NCBI GenBank assembly: GCA_946894095.1
Contig: OX335641.1
Coordinates: forward strand, 10,868,501 to 10,932,500
Direction: 5' to 3'
DNA from: Incurvaria masculella
Lineage: Eukaryota > Arthropoda > Insecta > Lepidoptera > Incurvariidae
Length of the DNA: 64,000 nt
The notes beneath the pieces are model-generated. The model saw only the letters and a program-made list of their open reading frames with translations. It was not told where the DNA came from and searched no databases. A program made the translations under genes and the position numbers. Each line of letters begins with the position of its first letter. Within the stretch, counting starts at the first letter, position 1. This document shows, piece after piece, positions 38,855 through 51,100 of this stretch.

Positions 38855-39180
38855 TTTTTTTTTATGTTAAGCGCAGCAGATGGCGCACGCCAGGACCTCA
38901 AAAAAAAGGCGCACGACGGCTTTCGGACTTTCACAGGGGCTGTGAAAACCATGCCGGCCGGCCAGGTGCTTCTTCACATCATGTTTGAAGGACCCCAGGT
39001 TGTACTTGAGGGAAAAACTTCGGCAGGAAGTCGATTCCATAGTTTACCGACCCTATTGATAAAAGATCTAGAGGATCGGTGGGTTCTTATTTGGGAATGT
39101 CGGTAGTGAATGGGTGCATACCCTGCCTGTTCCGCGTTGTGCGGTGGTAGAAAGGGGACGGAGAGACATATTCTAGGTTA
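38855..39180 (-). mobile_element. 5'-truncated 3' end of the 55.4-kb LINE family
   Basis: On the minus strand it matches the last codons and 3' UTR of the LINE at 55384-58944: CTTCAAACATGATGTGAAGA, GCACCTGGCCGGCCGGCATG, GAGGTCCTGGCGTGCGCCAT and a terminal A run. It has frame breaks. Confidence 0.8.
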
Positions 39181-39765
39181 AAACTTTTTTATGATAGTTA
39201 ACGAATATTTGTCTAAGTTAACAACACAAAGCACCAGAGATTTATTTTTAAATTATAGCTATACGATCAATCTACATATTTACCTTTTTGATTATTGAAA
39301 TTAGTTGTATTTATTTTTAAATATAAAGTAACGCCCTTATGAAAATGATTGCAATCAGGTGCTAACACTCCCTCAGCCTTGAAAGTATTTTTTGTTCGAT
39401 AAATAGAAACAATGTTGAAACTGAAAAATAAATAATAGACATATTTTTAGAACAAAAAATATGTCTTTTTATTCGCCTATATTATTCGTCTAAGGTTGTC
39501 GATGATAATATTTGATCCATTGTTGTTTAATTTGATTCATATAATTATATTACGAAATATTTCTGTGCCAGCGAATTTCTTTAAAAAAAGAAATGCAGTG
39601 AAATCAAACCTAAAAATGCTGTGTTGATAGACGCAAGGCTGGCAACAGCTAGGACCACACAGCAGTTGGCGAGCCACAAGTTTTTAAGTCTTAAACAACT
39701 TTCAAACACAGGTATTAATTAGTCGCTAGGAACCCGGAAACAGAATCCATGATTATCGGGTAAAT
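39181..39765. other. No gene seen
   Basis: AT-rich and without a supported feature. Confidence 0.5.
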
Positions 39766-40123
39766 AATAATAATAATAAAATTCTTTATTGTACACCATT
39801 ATAAACAGTTTACAAAAGGCGGGCCTAATGCCAAAAGGCATTCTCTTCCTACCTACCCTTGGGATGTAGGAATGGTGCAAGGCGGCAGACAAAAAAGGAT
39901 AAAAGAAGTAAGATTTTTTATCAATAAAGATATATATATATATACTTAACAAGAATAAATATACTTACATTCTAATACTAATACATACAGATACATATAG
40001 TACATAGCTTATAATATATATTTAATTTAAATATATACCAATATTTGTGTATATACATTTATTCTTATATGAACCTTTTTTTTGTAACAGAGAGCGAGCA
40101 AGAACTTATATAAATGATAAAGT

Positions 40124-41824
40124 TTAAATATAATTTAAATAATAGGACTTCAGACGTTTTTTGAAAATATATACATTGGAAGAGGACCGAATTTCTAGGG
40201 GAAGCTGATTCCAAAGACGAGATGCGTTTACAGAAAAAGAGTCACTATAATAAGTGCTGCGATGTGTAGGAATTGCTAACAGTAAGGTATCAGCAGACCT
40301 AAGTGGAACACCATGTGAAGATAGGAATTTGAAGCGACCCTGCAGGTAACTCGGAGCAGCAGGGTTATTCAGTGTGCTGTAAAGAAGTGATAGGGTGTGA
40401 ACATTTCTGCGTTTTCTAATGTCAAGCCACTGGAGTCGATTACGGAATTCGGAAATATGATCAAACTTACGCAAGCCAAAAATATATCGAATGCATAAGT
40501 TAAGGAGGCGGTCAAGTTTGTTAAGGAGATCTTCATGAAGATCTAGGTAGCAGATATCAGCATAATCAAATAACGGGAGTAAAAGGGATTGTGCTAACGT
40601 AGTTTTGGTGCCAACGGAAATGAAATTTTGCAATCGCTTTAGAGAGTGCATGCTACCCATAAGTTTTCGACTGACTTCGCAGACCTGTGTGTTCCATGAT
40701 AGTGTCTCGTCAATCCATAGACCCAGATTTTTTACACTCGTACTGTACGGGACTGCAACACCATCAAACACAACTGGAGGTAAAGTTGACTTGTCGAGTT
40801 TGGCCAACTGCTTACTAGACCCTATGATGATTGTCTGAGTTTTAGCCGGGTTAACTAAAAGGCCAAACCGAACAGCCCAGTCTAGTGCAGAATCAAGATC
40901 GATATTCATAAGTGCAACCGCTGTGTGAACATCATTGTAATGGAATTGTCGATAAAGCTGCAAGTCATCGGCATAAAGATGGTAAGAGCACATAAATGGG
41001 ACAACAATACTATTGATAAAGATGGAAAATAACAAGGGAGAAAGTACGCCACCTTGTGGGACGCCAGCGGTGAGGTCAGTCCATAAGGAGTAGACGTTGT
41101 CTACACAGACGCATTGCTGGCGACCACGTAGGTAAGAAGAGAACCAATCCAGAGCCGACTGTGAAATATTAAGAGAATACAGGATTGCAATTAAGATGTC
41201 AAAATCGACCGAATTGAATGCACTACTAAAGTCAAGTAATACAAGGAGAGTTAACTGACGGGCATCCATAGCTAGACGAATGTCGTCAGTGATTTTTACA
41301 AGAGCGGTAGTAGTGCTGTGGCAGGGACGAAAACCGGATTGAAATGGGCTGAGGATGTTACAGGAGGACAGAAAATGGCATAGCTGTGAGTGAACAATAT
41401 GTTCAAGAACTTTGGATAGAAACGGAAGAATGGAGATTGGTCGATAATGCTTAGGGTCAGTGGGATTATTAACTTTAGGTAGAGGTACTACGTAGGCCTT
41501 CTTCCAAGAGTCAGGAAAACACGCCGATTTTAAAGAATAATTTAGTATGTGAGAAATAATTGGGAGGATACTGTCTAAAATCGGCACAAATAGCTCTCGA
41601 CCCAAGTTGTCAGGTCCTACGGCCTTACTTTTAATAGATAGAATAATCTTTTTTATTTCACAGTCAGCTACAGGGGTGAAGACAAATTTATTAGAGTTAG
41701 GAAGTAAGACTGAATGAAGCTGACGTATAGTGTTAGATTTGATGGCAGGAATCATTGTGACGGGAGAGCAAGAAAAATGCAGGTTTAAGCCGTCAAGGTC
41801 AATCGTATGATTTCCCTCGGTCAC
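40124..41824 (-). pseudogene. CR1-like ORF2, reverse transcriptase half
   Basis: A 566-codon frame in the other register from the endonuclease half. It starts at GTG 41824, overlapping the TGA of the upstream frame. RT motifs: HYRPISILPFLSKVLE, FQSGFRPCHSTTTALV, LLDFSSAFNSVDFD, GVPQGGVLSPLLF and SYHLYADDLQLY. The C-terminal region matches the 2.8-kb relative to the end. Apart from the frame junction it is intact, so a single-base change explains the split. Confidence 0.85.
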
Positions 41825-43047
41825 GCTTTACCAACCCCGAGTGTGCGAAGAAATCTCCACATATCATTGAGAGAACAGTTATCAATAAACTCGTTAATGT
41901 GACGGCGCTTGGCATTCCTACACATCTGATTACACCGATTCCTTGCAGCCTTATATTGTGACCAGCTTTTATCAGTTGGGCTACGTTTATGTTTTCGCTT
42001 AAGGGCATCCCTACGACCCATCATGCGGCGAATATCAGCGTTGAGCCAAGGTGCAGGAATATGTTTGATTTTGACAGGGCGAATGGGAGCATGTTTGTCG
42101 TATACCTCAGTCAACCTTGCAGATAATGTCTCAATTTTATTGTTGATGCAATTGGAAGTTTCAAGGCTGGACCAATCCGTTGAAGCGATGTCCTCTCTGA
42201 GCGCACAAACATCCATTCGGGCTAAACAACGCTGCAAATGGACTTTGGGCGTCTGTTTGGGGGGTTTCATTTTATATGAAACATAAATAAGGTCATGATT
42301 AGAGAAGCCAGGAGCAGTATGCTGTCCATGAGCACTAACTAGATTAAATTGACTTATCATGATCAAGTCTAAAAGGGAATGTGATTCACGGACATGGTAA
42401 GTGGGCTGAAGTGAAAGGATATCAATATTCAGGGACCTAGTAATCGACTGTAGCTTACGGGAGCGGAAGTCGTCTTTAACCAGACAAGTGTTAAAGTCTC
42501 CAAGAATTATCAAGTGGGGGTACTCAGGGGAATATTGTTCAAGAAGGGACTCAAATTGGTTGAAATAATTTACTTGTGGGGGACAGTAAAACACGCAGAG
42601 AAGTACTTTAGTTCGGTTGAAAGTTAATTCTAGAAGTATATATTCGGCCGAAGCAGAATATTCAGAAGGGGATTTGTGAATAATCTTAAACGGTATATTA
42701 CACCTTAGGTAAATAGCCACACCTCCCCATCCTTTGTTTGTTCTATCATTCCGTATCAGATGAAACCCAGGTAGACAGTAAGAAGTAGATGGCAGTGTAG
42801 GTTTCAAAACGGTTTCAGAGACGAGACAGGCATGGATATGTTGACTTGTAAAAGTTGTAAGGAGGTCTGAATAATGTGCCGGAATACTTTCTGCGTTGAT
42901 GTGGCAAATATTAAAATTATGAGGAAAGTTAGAGAATGTGCTGTGCAGCGTATCGCCCAGGTGAGGTTGACTAGAAATGTCTGCATCACTGAACTCCCCT
43001 GATGAATTAGCAGAAAAATAAGTTTCAGAATCTGATTCACTGTTCAT
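41821..43047 (-). pseudogene. CR1-like ORF2, endonuclease half
   Basis: Starts at MNSESDSETYF, aligning with the acidic leader of the intact relative. An upstream in-frame Met (43101) adds a hydrophobic stretch that the relative lacks. Endonuclease motifs are INAESIPAHY, SETVLKP, LGDFNTC and SNHDLI. The frame stops at TGA after RTLGVGKA, exactly where the relative continues in frame into the RT linker. Confidence 0.85.
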
Positions 43048-43397
43048 TAAATATATAACTATAGAAAATATATAAATGAGGATAAATATATTACACACCA
43101 AATTAAAATTTAAACAGAAAAAAAAACAAAATAAAACTTAAATGTACACTACTTAGCACCTTAACCACATCTCACGGGCACACAGTAATTTATCTATAGT
43201 AATTTATACATAGTAACTATATGAAAACACTTAAAGACGAACTACATTAAAAGAAGCATAGAAAAAGACAACATTAAACCAATCAACATAAGATAACACA
43301 AATCATACAAAGGTAGGTACTTATAGCAAATACAGGTAACTAAAAAGACATTCCTGACACAAGGTACCTGTGTGTCTAACATATACAGATAATTCAT

Positions 43398-43905
43398 GGA
43401 ATATTTGCAAGTTACAAATTAAAACAATTTAACGAGTATGATATAATATTTACGTACTTGACAAAAAATTCATCATTAGGAATACTTGTATGATTTATGC
43501 AATAATCAAAGCGGCAGAGAGTAACACAAGAACATAGTACCTACGAAATATATTTGTTGAAAGTAATGCATCAAATATTTGCACAAGAGAAAAGTTACAA
43601 ATTGAAACAGGTTCACGAGTATTTATAATATGTACGTACTTAACAAAAAATAAATCATTAGGAATATTTGTATGATATATGCAATAATCATATAGTAACA
43701 CAAGAACATAGTACCTACAAAATATTTGTGTTGAAAATAATGCATCAAATATTCGCACAAGAGACAAGTTACAAATTAAAACATGTTTTTGAGTATTTGT
43801 AATATTTACGTGACAAAAAAAAAATATATGATATAAAGTACTTGCAATAATCAAAGCGGCAGAGAGTAACACAAGAATATCTACGAAATATTTGTGTTGA
43901 AATTG
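43398..43905. repeat. Three diverged tandem units of about 165-185 bp
   Basis: AT-rich units share GAGTATTTATAATATTTACGT, TTAGGAATA, TGCAATAATC, AGAGTAACACAAGAA and TTTGTGTTGAAA blocks. Corresponding sites are near 43546, 43719 and 43886. The array lies between the ORF1-like and ORF2 frames. Confidence 0.75.
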
Positions 43906-44264
43906 TCAACAACATAAAGTTATTAGGTCAGATGTGTAACAGAGACGGAACGAGACTAAATGAAAAACAAACACGAGAAAAACCAAATCAATTCTGTTTT
44001 GACAGCAGTGTTAGTTCGAACTTTGGTTCGTGAACAGACAAAACAAATAAATACCTGCGAGCTGTCATTGTCGTTCCTTCTCATCCGCTAATTAGACAAT
44101 AAAGTGAGACAGTACATAGTTAATTGTGCACACAGCAGAAGAGCCCACGGCAAGCCGGAAAACGAACCATAACAGTTAATGAATTGTTTACACTTTTGCA
44201 ACCAAACATGTATGAAATGTATTGGGTTTAATTGATGAGACACGGAAGACTCGGCATGCACTTT

Positions 44265-45086
44265 CTACTTAGACTTGGCTTTTGAAGACTTCGGAACACC
44301 CCTAAGTCGAAGTTCACGGGTTACACCACTGCCGTGTTCACTGCCGCTCCTCGCTTGTGTGTCGGACGTGCCGGCCGCTGCCTCACCGGTATCATTGGTC
44401 GGAAGGCGCGCCGCAAGCGCGCGCAACTGCTCCTCCCCGCCGACCTTGTGTCTTGTACCGTCGGGCAGCACTACGTACACCGTGGCGTCTTGCGTCCAGC
44501 TCTTGGAGACACCGAAGAGACGGCGCGCCTCCGAGAATATTTTCTGCCGCGCAGGTGTAAGAAACTCCGAGGCTGAGACCCCTGTGCCCTTCAGGAGCGT
44601 CTTCTTACGCCATATATGCGCCTGCGTCTCCAACCGGGCGAACCGCACCAACACAGGGCGACTCCGACCGGCGCTAGCCGGCGCCCGACCGAGCCGATGA
44701 CACGCGCGCACGTCATCCGATGAGAATTGAGGTAATTGTAGATTTCTTAGTAAGTTTGTAACTATTACCAGAATGTTTTCTGCACTGTCCTCTTTTATTC
44801 CATGCAACAATAACACTTTCCTTCGCTTGTATGTTTGCAGCATATCACACTGCAAATTGAGGGAGCAGGGTTGCTGCCGCACGCAGCTAATGGACCCCAA
44901 CATCAATGCCCGGAACTGCTCAAAATCTGTACGCAGTCGGGCGAGATCAGATTGCACAGAAGGTCCATCACCAGCAGGTCGCGGCACTGCCTCTGAAGAG
45001 TCTAGCCGAGCACCCAGGGTCCCCAGGCCTTGCTTGAATACATCTTCCAGCCGGCGCAGCTCTGCCATTGGGTCCGGAAGCGCCAT
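44265..45086 (-). CDS. LINE ORF1-like RNA-binding protein (273 aa)
   Basis: Intact frame. Residues 1-90 are helical and charged. About 85-215 resembles the RRM-like core of L1-type ORF1 proteins (KRRKVLLLHGIKED, DDVRACHRLGR, RPVLVRFARLETQAHIWRKK, LTPARQKIFSEARRL). The tail is Ser/Lys-rich and ends SSKAKSK. ORF1 proteins of this kind coat element RNA. Its orientation and position fit ORF1 of the CR1-like element whose ORF2 begins 1.2 kb downstream. An independent element or a domesticated gene is less likely but not excluded. Codons are GC-rich compared with ORF2. Confidence 0.75.
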   Translation of the reverse strand: MALPDPMAELRRLEDVFKQGLGTLGARLDSSEAVPRPAGDGPSVQSDLARLRTDFEQFRALMLGSISCVRQQPCSLNLQCDMLQTYKRRKVLLLHGIKEDSAENILVIVTNLLRNLQLPQFSSDDVRACHRLGRAPASAGRSRPVLVRFARLETQAHIWRKKTLLKGTGVSASEFLTPARQKIFSEARRLFGVSKSWTQDATVYVVLPDGTRHKVGGEEQLRALAARLPTNDTGEAAAGTSDTQARSGSEHGSGVTRELRLRGVPKSSKAKSK

Positions 45087-45117
45087 GTCAAGACTTCGAG
45101 TGACAGGAGTGTATTGA

Positions 45118-45629
45118 CAGTGATTGTAAAGTGCCCGCGAGAATGCAGCTAAATTACTTTATGCATCGAGCTACCTTCACTCCTACAGGTTTCCGGCACT
45201 CCCAAGAATCGTTGGGAGGCTTAAAAACTTTATTTTCTTGTTTAAATATTAATAAACACTTATTTACGATGAATGATAACTTTTTCAAAATGGCACCAGC
45301 GATGGTGTTTTGATATTGTTAGTACAATGCTTGTATTCAGCTCCGTCCCAGTATTTGGCAACTTCATGTAGCCGCGGGTAGCGGAACCTCGCGGACCTGT
45401 GTCGCCTCCAACCGTAGGTACTTGTACAATGCAGCAGGAGTATATTGGGTTAGTCTGGGTGTCCGGCTTCGCGATCAGTAACTTGGCCTCTCGCGACGTG
45501 TACCTTGTAGGGAAATATTAAAAGTTGAAAAAAAAATATAAAAAAAATGCAGTGCGGGACAGGTTTGGCACGCGGAGTGTTGTCGAGTCTTCAAGGCGTC
45601 AATATACCTCTGCGTAGCATTGAAACATT
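45118..45629. other. Possible LINE 5' UTR; no gene seen
   Basis: Contains a moderately GC-rich tract at about 45350-45520 without a supported frame. It may be the 5' UTR of the CR1-like element. Confidence 0.4.
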
Positions 45630-46024
45630 ATGTGCAATCTGACATGGATGACTAATAACACACAACTACCGTCATGACATTATCTGGATACACCACAATC
45701 CCGAAGGAATTATATGCCATGCCAGGAGCTGTCCTTTACGAGCACGACAATTCTGAAGTGGATGGAAAAGACGGACACTTTTTTATAGCCGCTTACCATA
45801 GCTAGCTAGACCATAGTTTCATCCAATGCGGTGGTACCACCCGGACGGGCTTAACCCTAGCACCTAGTACGGGAAAGGGACCTACAGTTTTACATGGGTC
45901 CGAACCATGGAACAGCTCACATTCGTAACGAAATGCACTTATCCAACTCAAAAAGAGAGTGATGCCTGACCGAGCGAGAATTTGAACCCATAACCTCTCA
46001 AATGAAAGGCGAGTCCTCTAGCCG
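45630..46024 (-). mobile_element. SINE copy with tRNA-like head
   Basis: On the minus strand the head (46024 to about 45960) has an A-box-like TAGCGGCTAGAGG and a B-box GGGTTCAAATTC with about 35 bp between. The family body follows (CATGGTTCGGACCCATG, GTAGGTCCC, GGTGCTAGGGTTAAGCCCG, and so on). The body is the same one that carries a 5S-like head at 331-703. Confidence 0.8.
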
Positions 46025-46210
46025 CTACGTTTGAATTATTTATTAATGCCGCTACAAAACCTTAAAATTGTATTACTATTGAATTATTTTAATGTGAACC
46101 ATTTTTCCTTAGGGCAATTGCTGTCAGTTCGCAGTCATTATTACTTCAAATACAAATATTATGTCAGTAACGTAAGGTATGTTTTTATTGGTATGTTTAT
46201 TATAAATGTA

Positions 46211-46484
46211 CTAATATTATATAATAAATGTGAAAGTAACTCGGTCTATATGTTGCGTTTTTACGCCTAAACCGCTGTACCAATTCAGATGAATTTCGGT
46301 TAAGAGATAGTTTGGACCGTTGAGAAGGACAAAGGCTACCTTTTGTAGCGTAAGTAAACTCAATGGGGGTGAAATAGGGAATTAAAGTTTGTATTGGGGA
46401 ACTCATATAATATCCAGAAAATCATTCAACCCGACATCAGTCTAAAACGACATTGACCCGAGCGGAGTCTGGCACCTCAGCTAG
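46211..46484 (+). mobile_element. Short non-autonomous Helitron
   Basis: Left end CTAATATTATATAATAAATG. Then the characteristic GTGAAAGTAACTCGGTCT and ACGCCTAAACCGCTGTACC blocks, and a right end CCCGAGCGGAGTCTGGCACC followed by CAGCTAG, with T next. At 274 bp it has no coding capacity. Confidence 0.85.
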
Positions 46485-47567
46485 TACACAATAAATCCAT
46501 GATTACAATAAACATGACTAGATTATTTTACCAAAGTGACATTAGTACTTGTCAGATTAATTCACTCAATTAAAATGTAGAGTTTACCTACGAATGTCCA
46601 TCAGATTGTCTCTTAGAGCCTCAGGATGACTATATCAGAGCAACACATTTTATTTAATTAATGCCACACTCACGAATGGATAACCGGGCCAGCGTCACGA
46701 TTCAAACGCGTTATCGAGATCGCGCGGGAGCGCGTGGCGGGCGCGTTCTACCGAATTAGCGTCACGTGCGATCAATTGCGCGATTGCCACCAGCGGACCA
46801 CCCCAGTGTTTCCTACTGCCCACGGTCTCAAAGCAGCCGTTTTATCATGCGTTTGGTTCGGATTAGGGAGTTATGTTTGTAGCACACATTTCGTAAGTTT
46901 TGAAGTATACTATCACGAGTTTCTGGTGTTTTTGTATTTTTATTTACTGTCTAAATTGCAAATATATTTTATCAATAGTAAATGCATAGTTACGGATAGA
47001 TTTTATGATAATTTACGATATTTGTAATTTGATATTATACGTTTTGATATTAAATTTTTAAATAAAATAAAATGAAACCTAAAACTGAATATAGAACCTT
47101 AAACACCTTTGTAACACAAATTAATATTTTTGATATAACTGAGCCGTGTAGTGTAAAAGTGGCCCCACCCTGTAGTTTACATATGCAACCTAAAGTTGTA
47201 GAACAATGAACTCCCACGCCGTGCCGTCTCACTTCGCACTGCCCAGACGCGGCGGGATCCCGCGGCTCGACCGCTATCGCGGGCCACAACCGCGCCCGCC
47301 CGCACGATCGTCCGGCCGATATGGACCGCGTCGATGCCCGCTCGGATAGACTCGGACGCGCGGCGGCGGTTTCGCGCAGTGGACCACCCCCGACTCGAGA
47401 GCGCGCGACAATCTCGTTACGTCATATGTTGACGTTTACCTCTTATTTGTTAGCCCCGATTGCACGAAGCGACGGCGGAATTAATCAATGTTTAAATACG
47501 TCACTTTTAGTGAACTGCACGGAGATGCTTCCATACTATCCATACAAAGTGACGTGTTTAATCATAC
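46485..47567. other. Two CpG-rich patches; no gene identified
   Basis: GC-rich patches at about 46680-46810 and 47220-47420 (many CG dinucleotides) stand out from AT-rich surroundings. They could be promoter-associated, but I see no convincing exon. Confidence 0.4.
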
Positions 47568-48099
47568 TGTTACGCGGGTAGGGTGCAGATTAGAGAAGAA
47601 AACACCAATACTTAACACTCTTCCTTTATTTCAAATAATTCACATGCAAACTCACAAATACAATTTCACACTAGGTTAATCCAAACACTAATTTACAAAC
47701 TATATCACTCACTTCACTGATTCACTTCAGAGCTAGTTCACTACACTTCTATATCGCTTGTTGTCGCTCACTTCGCTTCCAAAAATAGACTGCCGCCCTC
47801 AGCGCCTTGGGCGCCTTTTATATCGGTGGAGCTTCTTTCCAGAACACTCCACCGATTTCTAGGCGCCCATGTAGGGCAGCAGTCGAGAACAATCTCCCTC
47901 GAGACATTACTAGAATGTCCGAGATTTGTTTCTGAAGTCAGCTGGACGAGGCGTCACTTTATATGGGACGACAGTGATGCGATAGCCTGCGCAATGCAAT
48001 AAGACAAGTAGCGCCATCTACTGAAATTCGAAGGAACCATTTGGCGCACTTTGGTAGTGTATCAGCGCTATGTCTTCGCAGCGGGGCGCGCTCGTAACA
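47568..48099 (-). repeat. 3' LTR of the Gypsy element
   Basis: 532 bp with TG...CA ends. On the minus strand it has a TATAAAAGG box near 47816-47824 and AATAAA near 47623-47628, giving the U3-R-U5 order. Also contains a CTCF-like motif at 48009-48021. Confidence 0.9.
48009..48021 (+). promoter_or_regulatory. CTCF-like motif in 3' LTR
   Basis: TAGCGCCATCTAC fits the published Drosophila CTCF consensus (AGCGCCMYCTRS core) at every position. An identical copy is in the other LTR. Binding is inferred. Confidence 0.4.
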
Positions 48100-48113
48100 C
48101 TGCCTCCTCCTTA
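48100..48113 (-). other. Polypurine tract
   Basis: AAGGAGGAGGCAG directly precedes the 3' LTR on the minus strand and overlaps the Gag-Pol stop codon. It would prime plus-strand DNA synthesis. Confidence 0.8.
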
Positions 48114-51100
48114 GTTATGCTCGTCTCGAGCATAATTGTCTCCGTGGTATCGGGCCAGACGATCTATGTGCACAATCTTTTCCCGACATCTATCATTCCG
48201 GCGGATACGATATGTCACGTCATTGATTTTAGTCACCACTCTATATGGGCCTTCCCATTTTGGTTGCAGTTTGGGACTTTTTCCTTTTTTTCGTAATGGA
48301 TTATGTAGCCAAACTAAAGATCCTTCTTCAAATACATTTCCATTAGCTTTGCGGTCGTAACGTGTTTTCATCCGCTCGCTTGCTCGTAGACCAGCCTCTC
48401 TGACACGTTTATAAACAGTGTCCATTTTTCCTCGCAGATCTGACACATACTCTGTTACACAATGGGATGCCTCTGGTGGAATTCCTGTCAGAAGGTCAGC
48501 TGGTAGTCTGAGTTCGTGTCCAAAATTTACGTAGGCTGGAGTTTCATCTACGCTTTCATGCACAGCGGTTCGGTATGACAGCAGAAACAGCGGAATATAC
48601 TGGTCCCAATCCTTTTGATGGTCTTCTACCAATTTGGCCAAGTGTCTTTCCAATGTCTGATTAAATCGTTCCACCATGCCATCTGACTGTGGGTGGTATG
48701 GGGTTGTCCTGGTCTTATGGATTCCCATTATTCGACATGTCTCCTGAAACACTCGGGATTCGAAGTTTCTGCCTTGATCAGTGTGTATCTCGAGAGGTAC
48801 TCCATAGCGACAGAAAACTTCGTGGACCAATTTCTGTGCAACCGTGATCGCCTCTTGGTTTGGTATGGCAAATACCTCAGGCCACTTAGTGAAATAATCC
48901 ATTACAACCATAAAGTAACGGTTGCCGTCATTTGTCGGAGGAAAAGGGCCAGCCACATCAAGAGCAATTCTCTCCCACGGAGCTCCAACATTGTACAATT
49001 TTAAAGTTCCCTTGCTCCGTGTATGAGGCCCTTTAACAGCGCTACAGATCGTGCATTTACGGCACCAATCTTCTACATCATCGCGACAATTTATCCAGTA
49101 GAACCGTTGTCGTATCTTCAGGAGAGTTCTCTTTATTCCCAAATGTCCACCTGAAGTTCCATCGTGCAGGCATTGAAGAACTTCTTTAATCTTAGATCTG
49201 GGGATGACTAATTGCAGAGAAGTATCCTTTCCGTTAGGTGTTTCCCATTTTCTGTACAATATTCCGTCATGAAGTACCAGGCTCGACCACTGCGCCCAGT
49301 AACTTTTAGTCGCTGTGCTCATTGCAGAAATATCTCTCCATTCTGGCTTTGTCTCTCCTGCTCTCTTCCAGTGAATAATGGGCATCAGATCATCGTCCCC
49401 CTCCTGGGCTAGCTTCATGTTTTCATTGCTCCATTCTTCGCTGATGTTATCCGTTCGGATGGCCTTTAAATGAACGGTCTCCTTTATCTCCTCCCTGATG
49501 CAGTGCTTACACTCTTCTGGGCAGGGTCGACGAGACAAAGCGTCAGCATTTCCATGGGTTTTACCACTCCGATGCTCTGTATCAAACTGATACTCTTGGA
49601 GCTGTTCCAGCCAACGTGCAACCTGCCCTTCTGGATTCTTAAACTGAAGCAGCCATTTCAAAGCAGCGTGGTCAGTCCTCAAGCGGAATCTTCGGCCGAG
49701 AAGATACTTGTTGAAATGCTGCAAAGTCTTCACTACTGCTAGAAGCTCTCGTCTGGTCACACAATAGTTCCGTTCTGGTTTTAAAAGGGATTTGCTGAAA
49801 TAACCAATAACGATCTCCTTGTCCCCATGACGTTGTGAGAGTACACCGCCGATTCCGGTATTACTTGCGTCTGTGTCGACTATGAACTCTTTGTCGGCTT
49901 CGGGGTAGCCCAAGATAGGAGTGTTACAGAGATGTTGCTTAAGTTCTTGAAACGAATTTGCGCAGTCCTCGTCCCAATTAAATTGACGCTTATCTTCTGT
50001 AAGTCGATGCAGAGGCTTAGCAATCACGGAGAAGTTTCGGACGAAACGGCGGTAATATGAGCACAGTCCTAAAAAGGCACGAACTTCAGTCTTATCCTTT
50101 GGAATTGGCCACTCCTGTACGGCTTCGATCTTCTTTGGGTCAGTTTGGATGCCATTTCCGGAGATAACGTGACCCAAATAGCTAACCTGACGCTTGAAGA
50201 AAGAACACTTCTTGCCACTTAGTTTAAGGTTAGCTTGGCGAATCTTGCTCAAAACGTTCTCCAAATTCTTGATGTGGTCGTCAAATGTCCGCCCTAATAT
50301 GATTATATCGTCCAAGTACACCAGACAAGCTTCCCCGATCAGCCCAAAAAGTACTCGTTCCATAAGCCTCTCGAAGGTTGCGGGAGCATTACAAAGTCCA
50401 AACGGCATCACTTTGAATTGCCACAGCCCATGCCCTGTGGTAAACGCTGTCTTCTCTTTGTCTTTGTTGTCGATTTCCACCTGCCAGTAGCCGCTCTTCA
50501 GGTCCAGGGTTGTGAACCACTTCATACCACTCAATGTATCCAGCGTGTCATCAATTCTAGGAATCGGATAGCTGTCCTTTTTCGTTACATCATTTAAACG
50601 ACGATAGTCCACACAAAATCTGGTGCTGCCATCTTTCTTCTTTACCAGAACTACGGGTGAACACCATGGACTTGATGAAGTCTCTATAACATTATTTTTC
50701 TGCATGTCTACTATCATTCTCTGAACTTCTTCTTCTTTAGCTATGGGAACGCGGCGTGGCCTCTGACGTATTGGAAGAGCATCTCCTGTGTCGATGCGGT
50801 GCTTAACCATGCTTGTTCTCCCAATGTCTCCGTCGTGCGAAGAGAAGATGTCTGAATATCGCATAAGTAGATTTGTTGCTTTCTTGAAATCATCAACAGT
50901 CAGGTCCCGTCTGCTTTCTTCCAAAAGAGTGGCGACTTTAGATCTCCCTGTGTCCAATTTATCTGAGGAAATTTCATCACATTTGCGTAGCCAGGAAACT
51001 TCTTCTTTGCCACATATTAGCACGCCATTTACCACATCGATTTTACAGTTGTTAGTTCTCATAAAGTCCAAACCTAGAATGCAATCATCGATGATATCTG

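Larger units (their letters stand above)
39766..45086 (-). mobile_element. CR1-like LINE, second copy, with probable ORF1
   Basis: Order on the minus strand: ORF1-like frame (45086-44265), a spacer with tandem repeats, endonuclease (43047-41821), RT (41824-40124), then a 3' UTR ending GTACAATAAAGAATTTTA plus a (TTA)n tail at 39766-39780. The 3' UTR end and protein are clearly related to the copy at 2799-6363, but the tail unit differs (TTA versus ATTC). The 5' boundary is unknown. ORF1 could belong to a separate insertion. Confidence 0.75.

Noticed and set aside
47321..47581. A gene starting in the CpG-rich patch
   Set aside because: The 86-codon frame runs into the LTR boundary and has no domain. 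It was kept only as a possible promoter region.
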